Assembly (NCBI RefSeq): GCF_000938305.1 | Contig: NZ_JYMT01000031.1 | Location: 1-64,000, forward strand | DNA: 64,000 nt | Reading direction: 5' to 3' | Origin: Bradyrhizobium sp. LTSP885 | Lineage (GTDB): Bacteria; Pseudomonadota; Alphaproteobacteria; Rhizobiales; Xanthobacteraceae | Part shown: piece after piece, positions 8,187-16,467 of the stretch | Position numbering within the stretch: position 1 is the first letter of the stretch | Layout of the letters: every line of letters starts with the position of its first letter | The notes under the pieces: generated by a model | Told to the model about the DNA's origin: nothing | The model's database searches: none | What the model saw: only the letters and a program-made list of their open reading frames with translations | Translations under genes and position numbers: made by a program

Positions 8187-9497
8187 ATGTTGACGACCGA
8201 AACGAATAGCCCTGTCTCCCGTGCTCGCAGTCTCCCGCTCGGAACCGCCGCGGTGGCCGATACATCCGGCCCGCGGCCCGCCGGTGCCGATAGAGCCGTC
8301 GGCAAAAATGAGATCCGTCCTTTCCACATCCACTTCCCGGAGGCTGCCCTCGTCGACCTGCGCCGGCGCCTCGCGGAGACGCGCTTGCCAGAGAATGAGA
8401 CCGTTACCGATTTCTCCCAGGGCGTGCCGCTCAAAACCATTCAGCAGCTCCTGCGCTACTGGCAGACCGACTACGACTGGCGCAAGGTCGAGGCGCGGCT
8501 CAATGCCGTGCCGAACTTCATCACCGAAATCGACGGGCTGGACATTCATTTCATTCATGTTCGCTCCAAACACGAAAATGCTCTGCCTCTGATCGTGACG
8601 CACGGCTGGCCCGGTTCGGTGATCGAACAACTGAAAATCATCGGACCGCTCACCGATCCCACCGCTCATGGCGGCAGCGCTTCGGACGCCTTCCATCTGG
8701 TGATCCCGTCGATGCCCGGTTACGGGTTCTCCGGCAAGCCGACCACGACAGGCTGGGACCCTGCCCACATCGCGCGTGCGTGGGTCGTGCTTATGCGACG
8801 CCTTGGATACGACAAGTTCGTCGCACAAGGCGGCGATTGGGGCGCGATTATCGTCGACGTGATGGCTACGCAGGGGCATCCGGAACTGCTCGGCATTCAC
8901 TCCAACATGCCAGGCGTGTTTTCGGCCGACATTGACAAGGCTGCCCTTGGGGGCGCTCCGGCGCCGTCCGGTCTTTCCGACGACGAGGAACTCGCGTACG
9001 AGCGCCTGGCCTTCGTATACGCGAAGGGCATCGGCTACGGCTACCAGATGGGATTGCGGCCGCAGTCGCTTTACGGGATTGCCGATTCTCCCGTTGGGAT
9101 AGCCGGTTACTTTCTCGATCACGACGCGCGTAGCTTGGCAATGATCTCACGCGCATTTGACGGGCAGCCCGAGGGGCTGACGCGGGATGATATCCTCGAC
9201 AACGTCACGTTGACCTGGTTGACGAACACTTTTATTTCCGGGGCGCGCCTCTATTGGGAGTGTTTGGAGAACAAGGTTTCGTTCTTCGGTGTCAAAGGCG
9301 TCTCCATCCCGGTTGCCGTGAGCGTGTTTCCCGATGAGCTGTATCCAGCCCCGCGGAGTTGGACGGAGCGGGCCTATCCCAATCTCATCCACTACAACAA
9401 GGTGGACAAGGGCGGTCATTTCGCAGCCTGGGAGCAGCCGAAGCTTTTTACCGAAGAGCTACGCGCGGGTTTCAGATCCCTCCGCAAATCGGCTTGA
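8187..9497 (+). CDS. Epoxide hydrolase family protein (alpha/beta hydrolase with EHN N-terminal domain)
   Basis: ATG 8187 follows AGGAG at 8176-8180; the longer open frame from 8115 has no site. The 436-residue protein has an EHN-type N-terminal domain (IRPFHIHFPEAALVDLRRRL near residues 42-62), the oxyanion-hole motif HGWPGS at about 139-144, the nucleophile elbow GGDWGA with Asp217, and a C-terminal catalytic His411 in KGGHFAAWEQP. This Asp-His arrangement is that of microsomal/juvenile-hormone-type epoxide hydrolases, which open epoxides to diols in the cytoplasm. It is divergent from the large winged-helix regulator and carries the GCTAAC operator candidate upstream. The substrate is unknown. 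Confidence 0.92.
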   Translation: MLTTETNSPVSRARSLPLGTAAVADTSGPRPAGADRAVGKNEIRPFHIHFPEAALVDLRRRLAETRLPENETVTDFSQGVPLKTIQQLLRYWQTDYDWRKVEARLNAVPNFITEIDGLDIHFIHVRSKHENALPLIVTHGWPGSVIEQLKIIGPLTDPTAHGGSASDAFHLVIPSMPGYGFSGKPTTTGWDPAHIARAWVVLMRRLGYDKFVAQGGDWGAIIVDVMATQGHPELLGIHSNMPGVFSADIDKAALGGAPAPSGLSDDEELAYERLAFVYAKGIGYGYQMGLRPQSLYGIADSPVGIAGYFLDHDARSLAMISRAFDGQPEGLTRDDILDNVTLTWLTNTFISGARLYWECLENKVSFFGVKGVSIPVAVSVFPDELYPAPRSWTERAYPNLIHYNKVDKGGHFAAWEQPKLFTEELRAGFRSLRKSA

Positions 9498-9633
9498 AGA
9501 CCACGGCGGGCGCATTGCACGGACCGACTGGATCTATCAGCCGCGCCAGACCAGCAACGACCGAAGGCTCGCGCGCATCGTGCCCGCGAGCCTCAACACC
9601 GTTCTACTGGCCACTATTAAAAATGAATGCAAC

Positions 9634-10053
9634 ATGGACCAAATCGTAAAGGTGCTCCACACCGCCAAGACCAGAACCACGGGAGGCCGCGAACAGGGCG
9701 CTTCGCGCAGCTCCGACGGCCTGCTCGACATCAGGCTTTCGATGCCCGGCTCGGCGCGGATCGGTACCACCCCGGAGCAGCTGCTGGCAGCTGGCTGGTC
9801 AGCTTCTTTCGCGAATGCGATCGCGCTTGTGGCCCGCAAATGGAAAATTACGCTGCCGGCCAGAGTTAGCATCGATGCCGAGGTAGACCTGAACCTCGGT
9901 GATGGCGGCTACTCACTCAGCGCTCGGCTCAACGTGACGATCCTGGGCTTGGAGCGCAGCGTGGCAAAAGGACTTGTCGATGAAGCAGAAAATACCTGTC
10001 CGTTCTCAAGAGCAACGCGCGGCAACATTGAGGCAACGATCAAGCTAGTCTGA
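9634..10053 (+). CDS. Ohr/OsmC-family protein lacking the peroxidatic cysteine
   Basis: 139 residues from ATG 9634, the usual length of Ohr. Family landmarks are present: TGGRE with Arg19, SDGLLDIRLS, TPEQLLAAGW with Glu48, and the C-terminal CPFSRATRGNI with Cys122. Where Ohr/OsmC proteins have the reactive cysteine (consensus AxxACF), this protein reads AGWSASF, with Ser58 encoded by TCT. The conserved Arg-Glu-Cys-Cys set is therefore missing its first Cys. Either the protein is an inactive or repurposed Ohr fold, or it uses a different chemistry. The start is inferred; the frame is open upstream through the end of the epoxide hydrolase gene. Confidence 0.85.
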   Translation: MDQIVKVLHTAKTRTTGGREQGASRSSDGLLDIRLSMPGSARIGTTPEQLLAAGWSASFANAIALVARKWKITLPARVSIDAEVDLNLGDGGYSLSARLNVTILGLERSVAKGLVDEAENTCPFSRATRGNIEATIKLV

Positions 10054-10246
10054 GCAAGAATTCCGCGAAGTTGCAACCGGGACGCTACCGACTACGCACT
10101 GAACTGGCACTGTCTCAAAGACCAAGCGAGCTTTGGCTCTTACTGTTGGATGTCCGATCAAACTTGAAGAAAATCGGTCTGAGCATCTTTCTTCCGGGTT
10201 ATCATCGGATGAGTCCACGCCCTAGCCAGCCAACACAGCGCGCGCG
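10054..10246. other. Convergent spacer with no supported gene
   Basis: 193 bases between the rightward Ohr-like gene and the leftward 3-hydroxyacyl-CoA dehydrogenase gene. Its base composition is less GC-rich than the flanks. An open frame of 91 codons (10071-10346) runs into the dehydrogenase gene antisense and has no recognisable product. No clear terminator was seen. Confidence 0.4.
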
Positions 10247-11224
10247 TTACGCGACAGGATCGCGGGCAAGCCCCATCGCCCGCAGCGCCGAGGCGAAAGC
10301 GGCGAGGCGCTGCTCGCGGTACGCGGCCTGGTCGACACCGTCATAATTCATGAAACCCTGCCCGGTCTTCATGCCGATGCGCCCGTCGCGCATGTTCGAT
10401 GCGATGATGTCAGGGGCGGCGTAACGGCTGTCGCCAAGCGCCTCGACCAGATAGCGGCTGGCATGATGCAGGATATCGCCGCCGCCCCAGTCGATGAATT
10501 CGAGCAGGCCCAGCACCGCGAAGCGGAATCCGAAGCCATAGATGACAGCCTTGTCGATATCCTCCGCCGACGCAACGCCCTCTTCCACCATCCGGGCCGC
10601 CTCGTTCATCGCCAGCGTCTGGATTCGCGGAACGATGAAGCCGGGCCGCGCCGCGCAGACGACCGGCACCTTGCCGATGCCTTCGAGCAGCGCCTTCATC
10701 CGCGCCGTGATCTCCGGCGCGGTGAGCTTGCCGGGCGACAATTCGATCAGCGGCACCAGATAGGCGGGATTGAGCCAGTGTGCGTTGAGGAAACGGCCGG
10801 GATGCTCGATCGAACCTGCGAGATCGTCGACCAGGATCGTTGACGTGGTCGAGGCGATGATCGGGCGCTCGCCTGCGAGCCGCGAGGCCTCGGCCAGCGC
10901 CGCCTGCTTCAGTGCAAGGATCTCCGGCACCCCCTCGAAGATGACATCACAGCGCGGCAGGGTCGCGGCAGCTTCCCGCAAAGGCACAACCGTGATCCGG
11001 TCGGCAATCACGTCCAAAAGGTCGGGCGACATCAGACCGATACGCGACAGTATCCCAAGGGTTGACCGAATTTCAGCATCCACCTCGGCGGCAAGAGCAT
11101 CGAATGCGGAGCCTTCCCGTTCCTTGAAGTCGACGACGACGACCTGATGGCCGGCGAACGCGAACACGACCGCGATTCCGCGCCCCATTCGTCCGGCGCC
11201 GAGGCACCCGATGACCGGTTTCAT
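10247..11224 (-). CDS. 3-hydroxyacyl-CoA dehydrogenase family protein
   Basis: 325 residues, ATG 11224 overlapping the stop of the upstream gene by four bases (ATGA), so translation is coupled. The N-terminal Rossmann motif is GCLGAGRMGRG (about 6-16). IFEGVPEILALKQ and ASTTSTILVDDLA match the NAD-binding domain, and the catalytic histidine is in NAHWLNPAYLVPLIE. The C-terminal domain has GFIVPRIQTLAMNEAARMVEEGVAS, written here only as its start GFIVPRIQ. The family oxidises 3-hydroxyacyl-CoA thioesters. It is the last gene of the six-gene leftward operon with the ring-cleavage dioxygenase and acyl-CoA dehydrogenase, so it probably handles a CoA-bound side-chain or ring-fission product. Confidence 0.9.
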   Translation of the reverse strand: MKPVIGCLGAGRMGRGIAVVFAFAGHQVVVVDFKEREGSAFDALAAEVDAEIRSTLGILSRIGLMSPDLLDVIADRITVVPLREAAATLPRCDVIFEGVPEILALKQAALAEASRLAGERPIIASTTSTILVDDLAGSIEHPGRFLNAHWLNPAYLVPLIELSPGKLTAPEITARMKALLEGIGKVPVVCAARPGFIVPRIQTLAMNEAARMVEEGVASAEDIDKAVIYGFGFRFAVLGLLEFIDWGGGDILHHASRYLVEALGDSRYAAPDIIASNMRDGRIGMKTGQGFMNYDGVDQAAYREQRLAAFASALRAMGLARDPVA

Positions 11225-12312
11225 CGAAAACCCTCGGCGAGAAGATCCTGCAGTCCTGCCTGGTCGAGATGGCCGAGCCCGAGCGAAGACAGGGTCCGCC
11301 CGGTCACCGCGAAATCCTGCTTGGTAATGGCGGAGCCGATCGCAAGGAACGCCTTCGCAAGCGGCGTCGGCACGCCCGCAACGCCGGCCACCGAGGTAAG
11401 GAAAGACAGGCCGAGACGCAAATCCTCCAGCATGTAGCGGTGCTCGGCAAGAATGAGGCGTTCGGACCAGTCGCCGGAATCCGTCAGCTGATCATGCGCA
11501 TCGCGCGCATACATCCAGGGTTCGCCGTCGCGCGAATAGTGATCGGCAAGTGGAAAATGCGGTCCTCCATAGCCAAGCGCTTCGCGGACGGCGATACGCT
11601 CGGCGTCGAGCGCATCCGTAACGCGGCGGATCGCGGGCTGCGTTCCTTCCTTGTGGATGTCCCACTTCTCGAAATGCTCGATCGGGCCGGCGTTCATGGT
11701 GATCAGCGGCGGATGGATGATCGGGCCGGCATTCATCAGGGCGCCCGATAGCGCATCGCCACACGGTTCGATGGCATTCGGAAACGCGCGTCCAATCACG
11801 TCAAGCGCGTGCCGCGCCAAGCGTGATGGAAACACGCCGGTCGGTAACCGCGCGCCCCTGCCCGAGATGCGGACGGCATAGGGACCCTGCTTGCGCGCCA
11901 GCCACGGCAAAGTCCCGGTCTCCGCCGTGGCGATCTCGGCGCGGTTGCCCGCGTCTCGCGCGGCACGGGCAAAGATGTAGGAGCCGAACGTGCCGGGCGG
12001 CAGGAATATGACCTGACCGTCGCGCAAATGCGGCGCGGCCAGATCGGCGATGGCAGCCTGTGCGAATGCCGGTGCCGGACACAGGATGAGGTCGGCCGCT
12101 TCGATGGCCTCCGCGATCGACGATGTGACGATCGCGAGCTTGACCTCACGGCGGCCGGCGCGATCGATCACGGTGATCGTTCCGCCCTGGGCCCGATGCG
12201 CCTCGACATCTGCAGGATTTCGCCGCCACAATCGAACTTCGTGACCGGCCAATGCCAGATCACCCGCTGCTGCGAACGAGCCGTTTCCGCCACCCAATAC
12301 CGCGATCTTCAA
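11221..12312 (-). CDS. NAD/NADP octopine/nopaline dehydrogenase family protein
   Basis: The open frame extends to 12573 but would overlap the upstream gene. TTG 12312, preceded by GGAGGACATC, gives MKIAVLGGGNGSFAAAGDLA, a glycine-rich NAD(P) motif at the very N-terminus, so I use it (363 residues). The N-domain (LWRRNPADVE, LILCPAPAFAQ, IFLPPGTFGS) and the C-terminal octopine-dehydrogenase domain (MNAGPIIHPP, GPIEHFEKWDI, ALGYGGPHFPLADHY) are both present. Characterised family members reductively condense amino acids with 2-oxoacids to opines or run the reverse oxidation. In an aromatic catabolic operon it may instead oxidise an amino-acid conjugate or act as a general hydroxyacid dehydrogenase; this is inference. 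Confidence 0.85.
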   Translation of the reverse strand: MKIAVLGGGNGSFAAAGDLALAGHEVRLWRRNPADVEAHRAQGGTITVIDRAGRREVKLAIVTSSIAEAIEAADLILCPAPAFAQAAIADLAAPHLRDGQVIFLPPGTFGSYIFARAARDAGNRAEIATAETGTLPWLARKQGPYAVRISGRGARLPTGVFPSRLARHALDVIGRAFPNAIEPCGDALSGALMNAGPIIHPPLITMNAGPIEHFEKWDIHKEGTQPAIRRVTDALDAERIAVREALGYGGPHFPLADHYSRDGEPWMYARDAHDQLTDSGDWSERLILAEHRYMLEDLRLGLSFLTSVAGVAGVPTPLAKAFLAIGSAITKQDFAVTGRTLSSLGLGHLDQAGLQDLLAEGFR

Positions 12313-12323
12313 GATGTCCTCCG

Positions 12324-12971
12324 CTACGCAGGATTCGTTTCGATGTTTTTTTGCTGCCAGTCCGCCCAGGTCGGCCGGTCGATCTGGAACAGGTCGGTCG
12401 AGCGCGCATACCAGCCGCTGCCATGCATACGGGCGATCAGACGCAGCGCCTGGGTGTCGATGTGACAACGCTCCTTGTCCAGGATGACGGCGTCGTCGAC
12501 ATGGGCGCGGACGACGCGGCCGATCACCGCGGTCTGTCGTGGTCCGGTCACCAGCGAGGTCAGGACCCGGCATTCGAACGATACCGGCGATTCCGCGATA
12601 CGCGGCGGGCGGACCGCCTGCGAGGGCGCAGGCGTCAGTCCGGCCAGCTTGAGCTCGTCAATCTCGGGCGGCGCGTCGATGCAGGTGATGTTCATGGCCT
12701 CGGCGTTGCGCTCCGCGACGAGGTTGACGACGAATTCCCCGGTATCGAGAATGTTTGCCGCCGTGTCCTTGAACCGCCCGGTGCCTGCCAGAAGTCCGAT
12801 CGCGACCGTCGGCGGCTCATGCCCCATCACATTGAAGAAGCTGAACGGCGCGGCATTGACCACACCGCTCGCGGAGAGCGTGGTGACCCAGGCGATCGGC
12901 CGCGGCGTCACCGTGGCGGTCAGGATCTTGTAGCGGTTCTGCGCCTCCAGCGTCTCCATGTCGAAGATCAT
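12324..12971 (-). CDS. Flavin reductase family protein (DIM6/NTAB type)
   Basis: 215 residues from ATG 12971, with a possible internal start at Met5. The family signature is clear: YKILTATVTPRPIAWVTTL (FMN-binding strand-turn), NAAPFSFFNVMGHEPPTVAIG, and GEFVVNLVAE. Members either supply reduced flavin to a partner monooxygenase or bind FMN as oxidoreductases. It sits 9 bp after the FAH-family hydrolase gene and 11 bp before the opine-dehydrogenase-like gene. Possible partners in the window are the acyl-CoA-dehydrogenase-like protein at 15061-16236 and the luciferase-like oxidoreductase at 25475-26452. In iac clusters a flavin reductase (IacG) accompanies the indole-3-acetate monooxygenase IacA. 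Confidence 0.88.
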   Translation of the reverse strand: MIFDMETLEAQNRYKILTATVTPRPIAWVTTLSASGVVNAAPFSFFNVMGHEPPTVAIGLLAGTGRFKDTAANILDTGEFVVNLVAERNAEAMNITCIDAPPEIDELKLAGLTPAPSQAVRPPRIAESPVSFECRVLTSLVTGPRQTAVIGRVVRAHVDDAVILDKERCHIDTQALRLIARMHGSGWYARSTDLFQIDRPTWADWQQKNIETNPA

Positions 12972-12980
12972 GCCGCCCTC

Positions 12981-13892
12981 TCAGATCGCCACCACCGGAT
13001 GGCGCAGCCGGCCGATGCCGGTGACCTCGGCTTCCACCACGTCGCCCGGCCACAGCCATTCCTGCGGATTGCGCCCGGCGCCGACACCCTCGGGCGTGCC
13101 GGTTGCGATGATGTCGCCGGGCTCCAGCGTCATCGCGGCCGAAATGTCGGCGATCAGAGCCGGCACCTTGAACAGCATGTGGCGGGTGTTGGAGCGCTGC
13201 TTCTCGACCCCGTTCACGGTCAGCCAGAGATCGAGCGCGTGCGGATCGGTGATGTCGTCCGCGGTGACGATGCACGGCCCGAATGGCGCATAGGTGTCCT
13301 GCCCCTTGGAGTAGATCCACTGGCCGGCGCGGCGATTGTCGCGGGCGCTGACGTCGATCATCACGCTGTAGCCGAACACGAAGCCAAGTGCCTCGGCTTC
13401 CGAGACGCGCCGCGCGGTCCGCCCCATCACGACCGCGAGTTCGACTTCCCAGTCGAGTTGCTGGGTGATCGCCTTGTTGTGGTGGATGGCCTCGTCCGGC
13501 CCGATCACGCTGGTCGGGGGCTTCGAGAAGATGATGGGCTGCTTGGGCAGATCCTTTGCCGTGTCGAGGGCGCGCGAGGATTCCGCGACATGCTCGACAT
13601 AATTCAGGCCGATGCCGAAGATGTTCTTGCGCGGGCGCGGGATCGGCGCCAGCAGCCTGACATTGGCCAACGGCAATGCGGCCCCGACTGCCCAGCGCCC
13701 CTCGCCCTCGTTCAGTATCTTCTTGAGCGCCATGAGCGCCGGCGGCCCGAGATCGATGAAATCGAGCATCGATGACGGCAGCGAGATCCCGGCATGAAGG
13801 CCGGACTTCTCGACGTCAACGACGAGATCGCCGACGACAGCGCCAAGACGGGCGGCAGCCTCGATGTTACAGCGATAGGTGACGAGACGCAC
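12981..13892 (-). CDS. Fumarylacetoacetate hydrolase (FAH) family protein
   Basis: GTG 13892 with AGGAG seven bases upstream; the open frame runs to 14204 but would lie inside the dioxygenase gene. The 303-residue product has the FAH core: FGIGLNYVEHVAE (about residue 95), IIFSKPPTSVIGP, the metal-binding DWEVELAVVMG, FGYSVMIDVSARD, and the C-terminal GDIIATGTPEGVG. The family covers fumarylpyruvate hydrolase, 2-hydroxyhepta-2,4-diene-1,7-dioate isomerase and acylpyruvases. Being 10 bp downstream of a gentisate-dioxygenase-like gene it most likely hydrolyses or isomerises the ring-fission product (maleyl/fumarylpyruvate type). The exact substrate is not readable from sequence. Confidence 0.9.
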   Translation of the reverse strand: MRLVTYRCNIEAAARLGAVVGDLVVDVEKSGLHAGISLPSSMLDFIDLGPPALMALKKILNEGEGRWAVGAALPLANVRLLAPIPRPRKNIFGIGLNYVEHVAESSRALDTAKDLPKQPIIFSKPPTSVIGPDEAIHHNKAITQQLDWEVELAVVMGRTARRVSEAEALGFVFGYSVMIDVSARDNRRAGQWIYSKGQDTYAPFGPCIVTADDITDPHALDLWLTVNGVEKQRSNTRHMLFKVPALIADISAAMTLEPGDIIATGTPEGVGAGRNPQEWLWPGDVVEAEVTGIGRLRHPVVAI

Positions 13893-13902
13893 GAGTTCGC
13901 TC

Positions 13903-15030
13903 CTAAGTAACGTGGGGCTGGCGGCCGCCATTGTCGCCGAAGGCTTCCTCGCGATAGAGCCCGAGCGCGCGCATGACCGGCAGGTCGTTGAAAGTAAAGA
14001 GACAGGCGTCGTCGCTGGCAGAGGCGTTGACATGCTCATGCCAGGCCCAGGACGGCACGCAGAAGATGTCACGCTCTTGCCAATCGAAGCGCTTGCCGTC
14101 GATGATCGAATGACCGCGTCCCTTGGCGACCTGGTAGATAAAGCTGCCGGTGTGGCGATGCGCTTTGGTGCTCTCGCCCGGCCGCAGCATCTGCATCGAC
14201 GCACCGATCGTCTGCATCACCGGACCACCGGTCACCGGATTCACATAATTCATCAGAATGCCGTCGTAGGGCGAGCCGTCCGTCGACTTGCCAAAGCGTT
14301 GCAGCGCTTCATAGGTCGGAGCCCACTCGTATTTCAGCAGCGGCGAATAGCCCTTGGACCATTCGGAACCGGCCGGGCGCAGGCCAGGATTGCCCCAGGC
14401 GTGCGTCATGTCGTCAACGGGATAGCCGACGCTCTGCTGCAGATCGGGGTGAACCACATAGAAGTTGGCTTCGAGCATGTTGACCAGGGGAATGTCGAGG
14501 CCGTCCTGCCAGATGCAGGGCGTGCCGTCGCTGGAGACGCCATGTTCGTGCCAGGTGCCGTTCGGCGTCAGTACGAAGTCGTTGGCGCCGAGCGTCATCT
14601 TGTGGCCGTCGACAATGGTGTAGGCGCCCTCGCCTTCCATGATGAAGCGCAGCGCGGACGCCGAATGGGCGTGGGCGGTCGCGACTTCACCGGGATGCAT
14701 CACCTGCAAGCCGGAATAGAGCCAGCCGACCGCGGCGGCGTGCTCGCGGCGACCGGGATTGTTCAGATAGATGACGCGGCGCCCGGCCTTCTCGGGCGAC
14801 ACCAGCTCGACCGAACGCAACACATGCGCCCGGAGATCCTGATAGCGCCACAGCACCGGAATCGAGGACGATTTGGGCTGCCAGGGCTCGATCTTGTTGG
14901 CGACCGTCCAGAGCGCGCCCGTTTCCAGCTTTTCGAGCTCGTCATAGTAGGCGAGCAGTTCGGGCGTATCCTCGACGTTGGCCCGTCCGGCCACGTCCTC
15001 CCGATGGTTTTCACGCGCTGTCGTTGCCAT
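13903..15030 (-). CDS. Gentisate 1,2-dioxygenase-like bicupin ring-cleavage dioxygenase
   Basis: 375 residues from ATG 15030. It is a two-cupin protein. The N-cupin contains HAHSASALRFIMEG (metal-binding histidines, about residues 118-131) and NGTWHEHG; the C-cupin contains KAHRHTGSFIYQVAKG and PSWAWHEHVN. This is the layout of gentisate, salicylate and 1-hydroxy-2-naphthoate 1,2-dioxygenases, which cleave the ring between a hydroxyl (or amino)-bearing carbon and the carboxyl-bearing carbon using Fe(II) and O2. It is co-operonic with an FAH-family hydrolase. If the divergent operon yields anthranilate- or salicylate-like intermediates, this enzyme would be the ring opener; the specific substrate is inferred. 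Confidence 0.88.
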   Translation of the reverse strand: MATTARENHREDVAGRANVEDTPELLAYYDELEKLETGALWTVANKIEPWQPKSSSIPVLWRYQDLRAHVLRSVELVSPEKAGRRVIYLNNPGRREHAAAVGWLYSGLQVMHPGEVATAHAHSASALRFIMEGEGAYTIVDGHKMTLGANDFVLTPNGTWHEHGVSSDGTPCIWQDGLDIPLVNMLEANFYVVHPDLQQSVGYPVDDMTHAWGNPGLRPAGSEWSKGYSPLLKYEWAPTYEALQRFGKSTDGSPYDGILMNYVNPVTGGPVMQTIGASMQMLRPGESTKAHRHTGSFIYQVAKGRGHSIIDGKRFDWQERDIFCVPSWAWHEHVNASASDDACLFTFNDLPVMRALGLYREEAFGDNGGRQPHVT

Positions 15031-15060
15031 GCCGCCCTCCTGTGATATCAGCCGTGTCGA

Positions 15061-16236
15061 TCAGGCGTCCTTCAGGACGTCGCGTCCAATGATGAGTTTC
15101 TGGACCTCGGTCGCACCTTCGTAGATGCGCAAAGCGCGGATCTCGCGATAGAGCTGCTCGACGATCTCGCCCGAACGTACGCCGCGGCCGCCGAACATCT
15201 GCACGGCGCGGTCGATCACCGCCTGCGCGGTTTCGGTTGCAACCATCTTCGCCATCGCCGCCTGGCGCGTCGTCGGCGCCTTCTGCACGTCGCGCCGCCA
15301 CGCGGCCCGATAGGTCAGGAGCGCGCTGGCATCGACATCAGCCGCCATGTCGCCAAGCGCGGCCTGGGTCAGTTGCTGGTCGCCCAGCACGCCGCCGAAC
15401 ATTCGCCGCGTCTTCGCATGCGCCGTCGCTTCATCGAGCGCGCGGCGGGCAAAGCCCAGCGCGGCGGCCGCGACTGACGCGCGAAAGATATCGAGCGTAC
15501 GCATCGCGATCTTGAAGCCCTCGCCCGGCGAGCCCAACAGCCGCGCCGCCGGAATCCGGCAGCCCTCGAAACGCAGCGTCGCCAGCGGGTGCGGCGCCAT
15601 CACGTCGATGCGCTCGGCGATCGAAAACCCGGGATCGTCCGGAAGCACCACGAAGGCCGAAATGCCGCGTGCACCCGGCGCCTCGCCGGTTCGCGCGAAC
15701 AGCGTATAGACGTCGGCGATGCCGCCGTTGGAAATCCAGGTCTTCTCGCCATCCAGGATATAATGGTCGCCCTCACGCCGCGCGCTGCAGCCCATGGCGG
15801 CGACGTCGGAACCGGCGTCCTTCTCCGACAGGGCAAAGGCGGCGACCCATTCGCCACGGCGCGCCTTCGGCAGCACCAACGCGCGCAGTTCGGGCGACCC
15901 GGCGATCGCCACCGCGCCGGTGCCAAGTCCCTGCATTGCAAAGGCGAAATCGGCAAGTCCGCTGTGCCAGGCCAGCGTCTCCCGGGCGATGCAGATCATT
16001 CGGGAATCGATCACCGCATCCGGTCGGTCGCCGGCGACCGATGCCTCGAGTAACCCCGCGGCGCCGAGCCTGCGCACCAGCGAGCGGCAGGTGCCGTCGA
16101 CGTCATGGCCATGCGTGTCGCCGAGATCGGCCGCAAACGCGTCGAGGGCGGCAGCGTATTCACTGTGGCGGGAATCGAAGAACGGCCAAGCGAGGTGCTC
16201 GCGCGAAGGTCCGCGCAGTTGCGAAACCGGGGTCAT
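15061..16236 (-). CDS. Acyl-CoA dehydrogenase family protein
   Basis: ATG 16236 has GGGAG at proper spacing; an earlier ATG at 16251 lacks one. The 391-residue flavoprotein shows AFALSEKDAGSDVAAM and GEKTWISNGGIADVY in the FAD-binding middle region, FGGVLGDQQLTQAALGDMA, and the C-terminal FGGRGVRSGEIVEQLYRE with RIYEGATEVQK. This is a canonical acyl-CoA dehydrogenase ending, including the position of the usual catalytic glutamate loop. It is the first gene of the leftward operon and faces the divergent IorA gene across a 275-bp regulatory spacer. Some family members act as flavin monooxygenases (IacA in auxin degradation), and a flavin reductase is in the same operon, so that alternative stays open. 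Confidence 0.9.
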   Translation of the reverse strand: MTPVSQLRGPSREHLAWPFFDSRHSEYAAALDAFAADLGDTHGHDVDGTCRSLVRRLGAAGLLEASVAGDRPDAVIDSRMICIARETLAWHSGLADFAFAMQGLGTGAVAIAGSPELRALVLPKARRGEWVAAFALSEKDAGSDVAAMGCSARREGDHYILDGEKTWISNGGIADVYTLFARTGEAPGARGISAFVVLPDDPGFSIAERIDVMAPHPLATLRFEGCRIPAARLLGSPGEGFKIAMRTLDIFRASVAAAALGFARRALDEATAHAKTRRMFGGVLGDQQLTQAALGDMAADVDASALLTYRAAWRRDVQKAPTTRQAAMAKMVATETAQAVIDRAVQMFGGRGVRSGEIVEQLYREIRALRIYEGATEVQKLIIGRDVLKDA

Positions 16237-16316
16237 GACAGTCTCCCGCAAAGGTCGCTCGTGCGCGCGTCGCCAAGCGCAAGGCGTTCCAATAACGTTT
16301 CATACCTAAAATATCA

Positions 16317-16322
16317 TGTCAA
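16317..16322 (-). promoter_or_regulatory. Consensus -35-like hexamer for the leftward catabolic operon
   Basis: TTGACA, a perfect sigma70 -35 hexamer, lies on the minus strand 80 bp upstream of the acyl-CoA dehydrogenase start, followed by the AT-rich TGATATTTTAGG. No good -10 hexamer occurs at 16-18 bp, so the promoter may need an activator or lie slightly elsewhere. CTAAAATAT (plus strand 16306-16314) inside it recurs as CTAAAATTAT at 16461-16470 in the opposing promoter. Confidence 0.35.
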
Positions 16323-16362
16323 GCGAGCCGCGTAAGGCCAAAAGCCGGGGTGCTGTGCAAAA

Positions 16363-16379
16363 GGCCTACGAAATAGGCC
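16363..16379. promoter_or_regulatory. Palindromic operator candidate in the divergent catabolic spacer
   Basis: GGCCTA-CGAAA-TAGGCC is a perfect 6-bp inverted repeat with a 5-bp centre, located between the two divergent promoters. Its size fits a MarR-family dimer site. The MarR gene at 23779 closes the rightward operon and is the natural candidate. The role is inferred from symmetry and position. Confidence 0.45.
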
Positions 16380-16437
16380 ATGAAGCGCTGATGAATGCGC
16401 AAATGATGTTTTGTCTCGCCGAAACCAGCGAGTCCGA

Positions 16438-16467
16438 TTGACTTCATTTTTGTTTGAGGTCTAAAAT
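16438..16467 (+). promoter_or_regulatory. Sigma70-like promoter of the rightward indolepyruvate oxidoreductase/Rieske operon
   Basis: TTGACT at 16438-16443 and TAAAAT at 16462-16467 are separated by 18 bp, a close match to the vegetative consensus, about 45 bp before ATG 16512. It is the best promoter in the window. The GGCCTA palindrome lies about 60 bp upstream of it. Confidence 0.6.

Noticed and set aside
10071..10346. Small protein of 91 residues in the spacer after the Ohr-like gene
   Set aside because: No ribosome site, no recognisable domain, and its second half is antisense to the end of the 3-hydroxyacyl-CoA dehydrogenase gene.
11221..12573. 450-aa form of the opine dehydrogenase-like protein
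   Set aside because: The extra N-terminus lies inside the flavin reductase gene in another frame and has no domain. The glycine-rich NAD motif begins right after TTG 12312 with a ribosome site.
12252..13775. A 507-codon plus-strand frame across the flavin reductase and FAH genes
   Set aside because: It spans two convincing minus-strand genes and their junction and translates to His/Arg/Asp-rich sequence without a recognisable domain.
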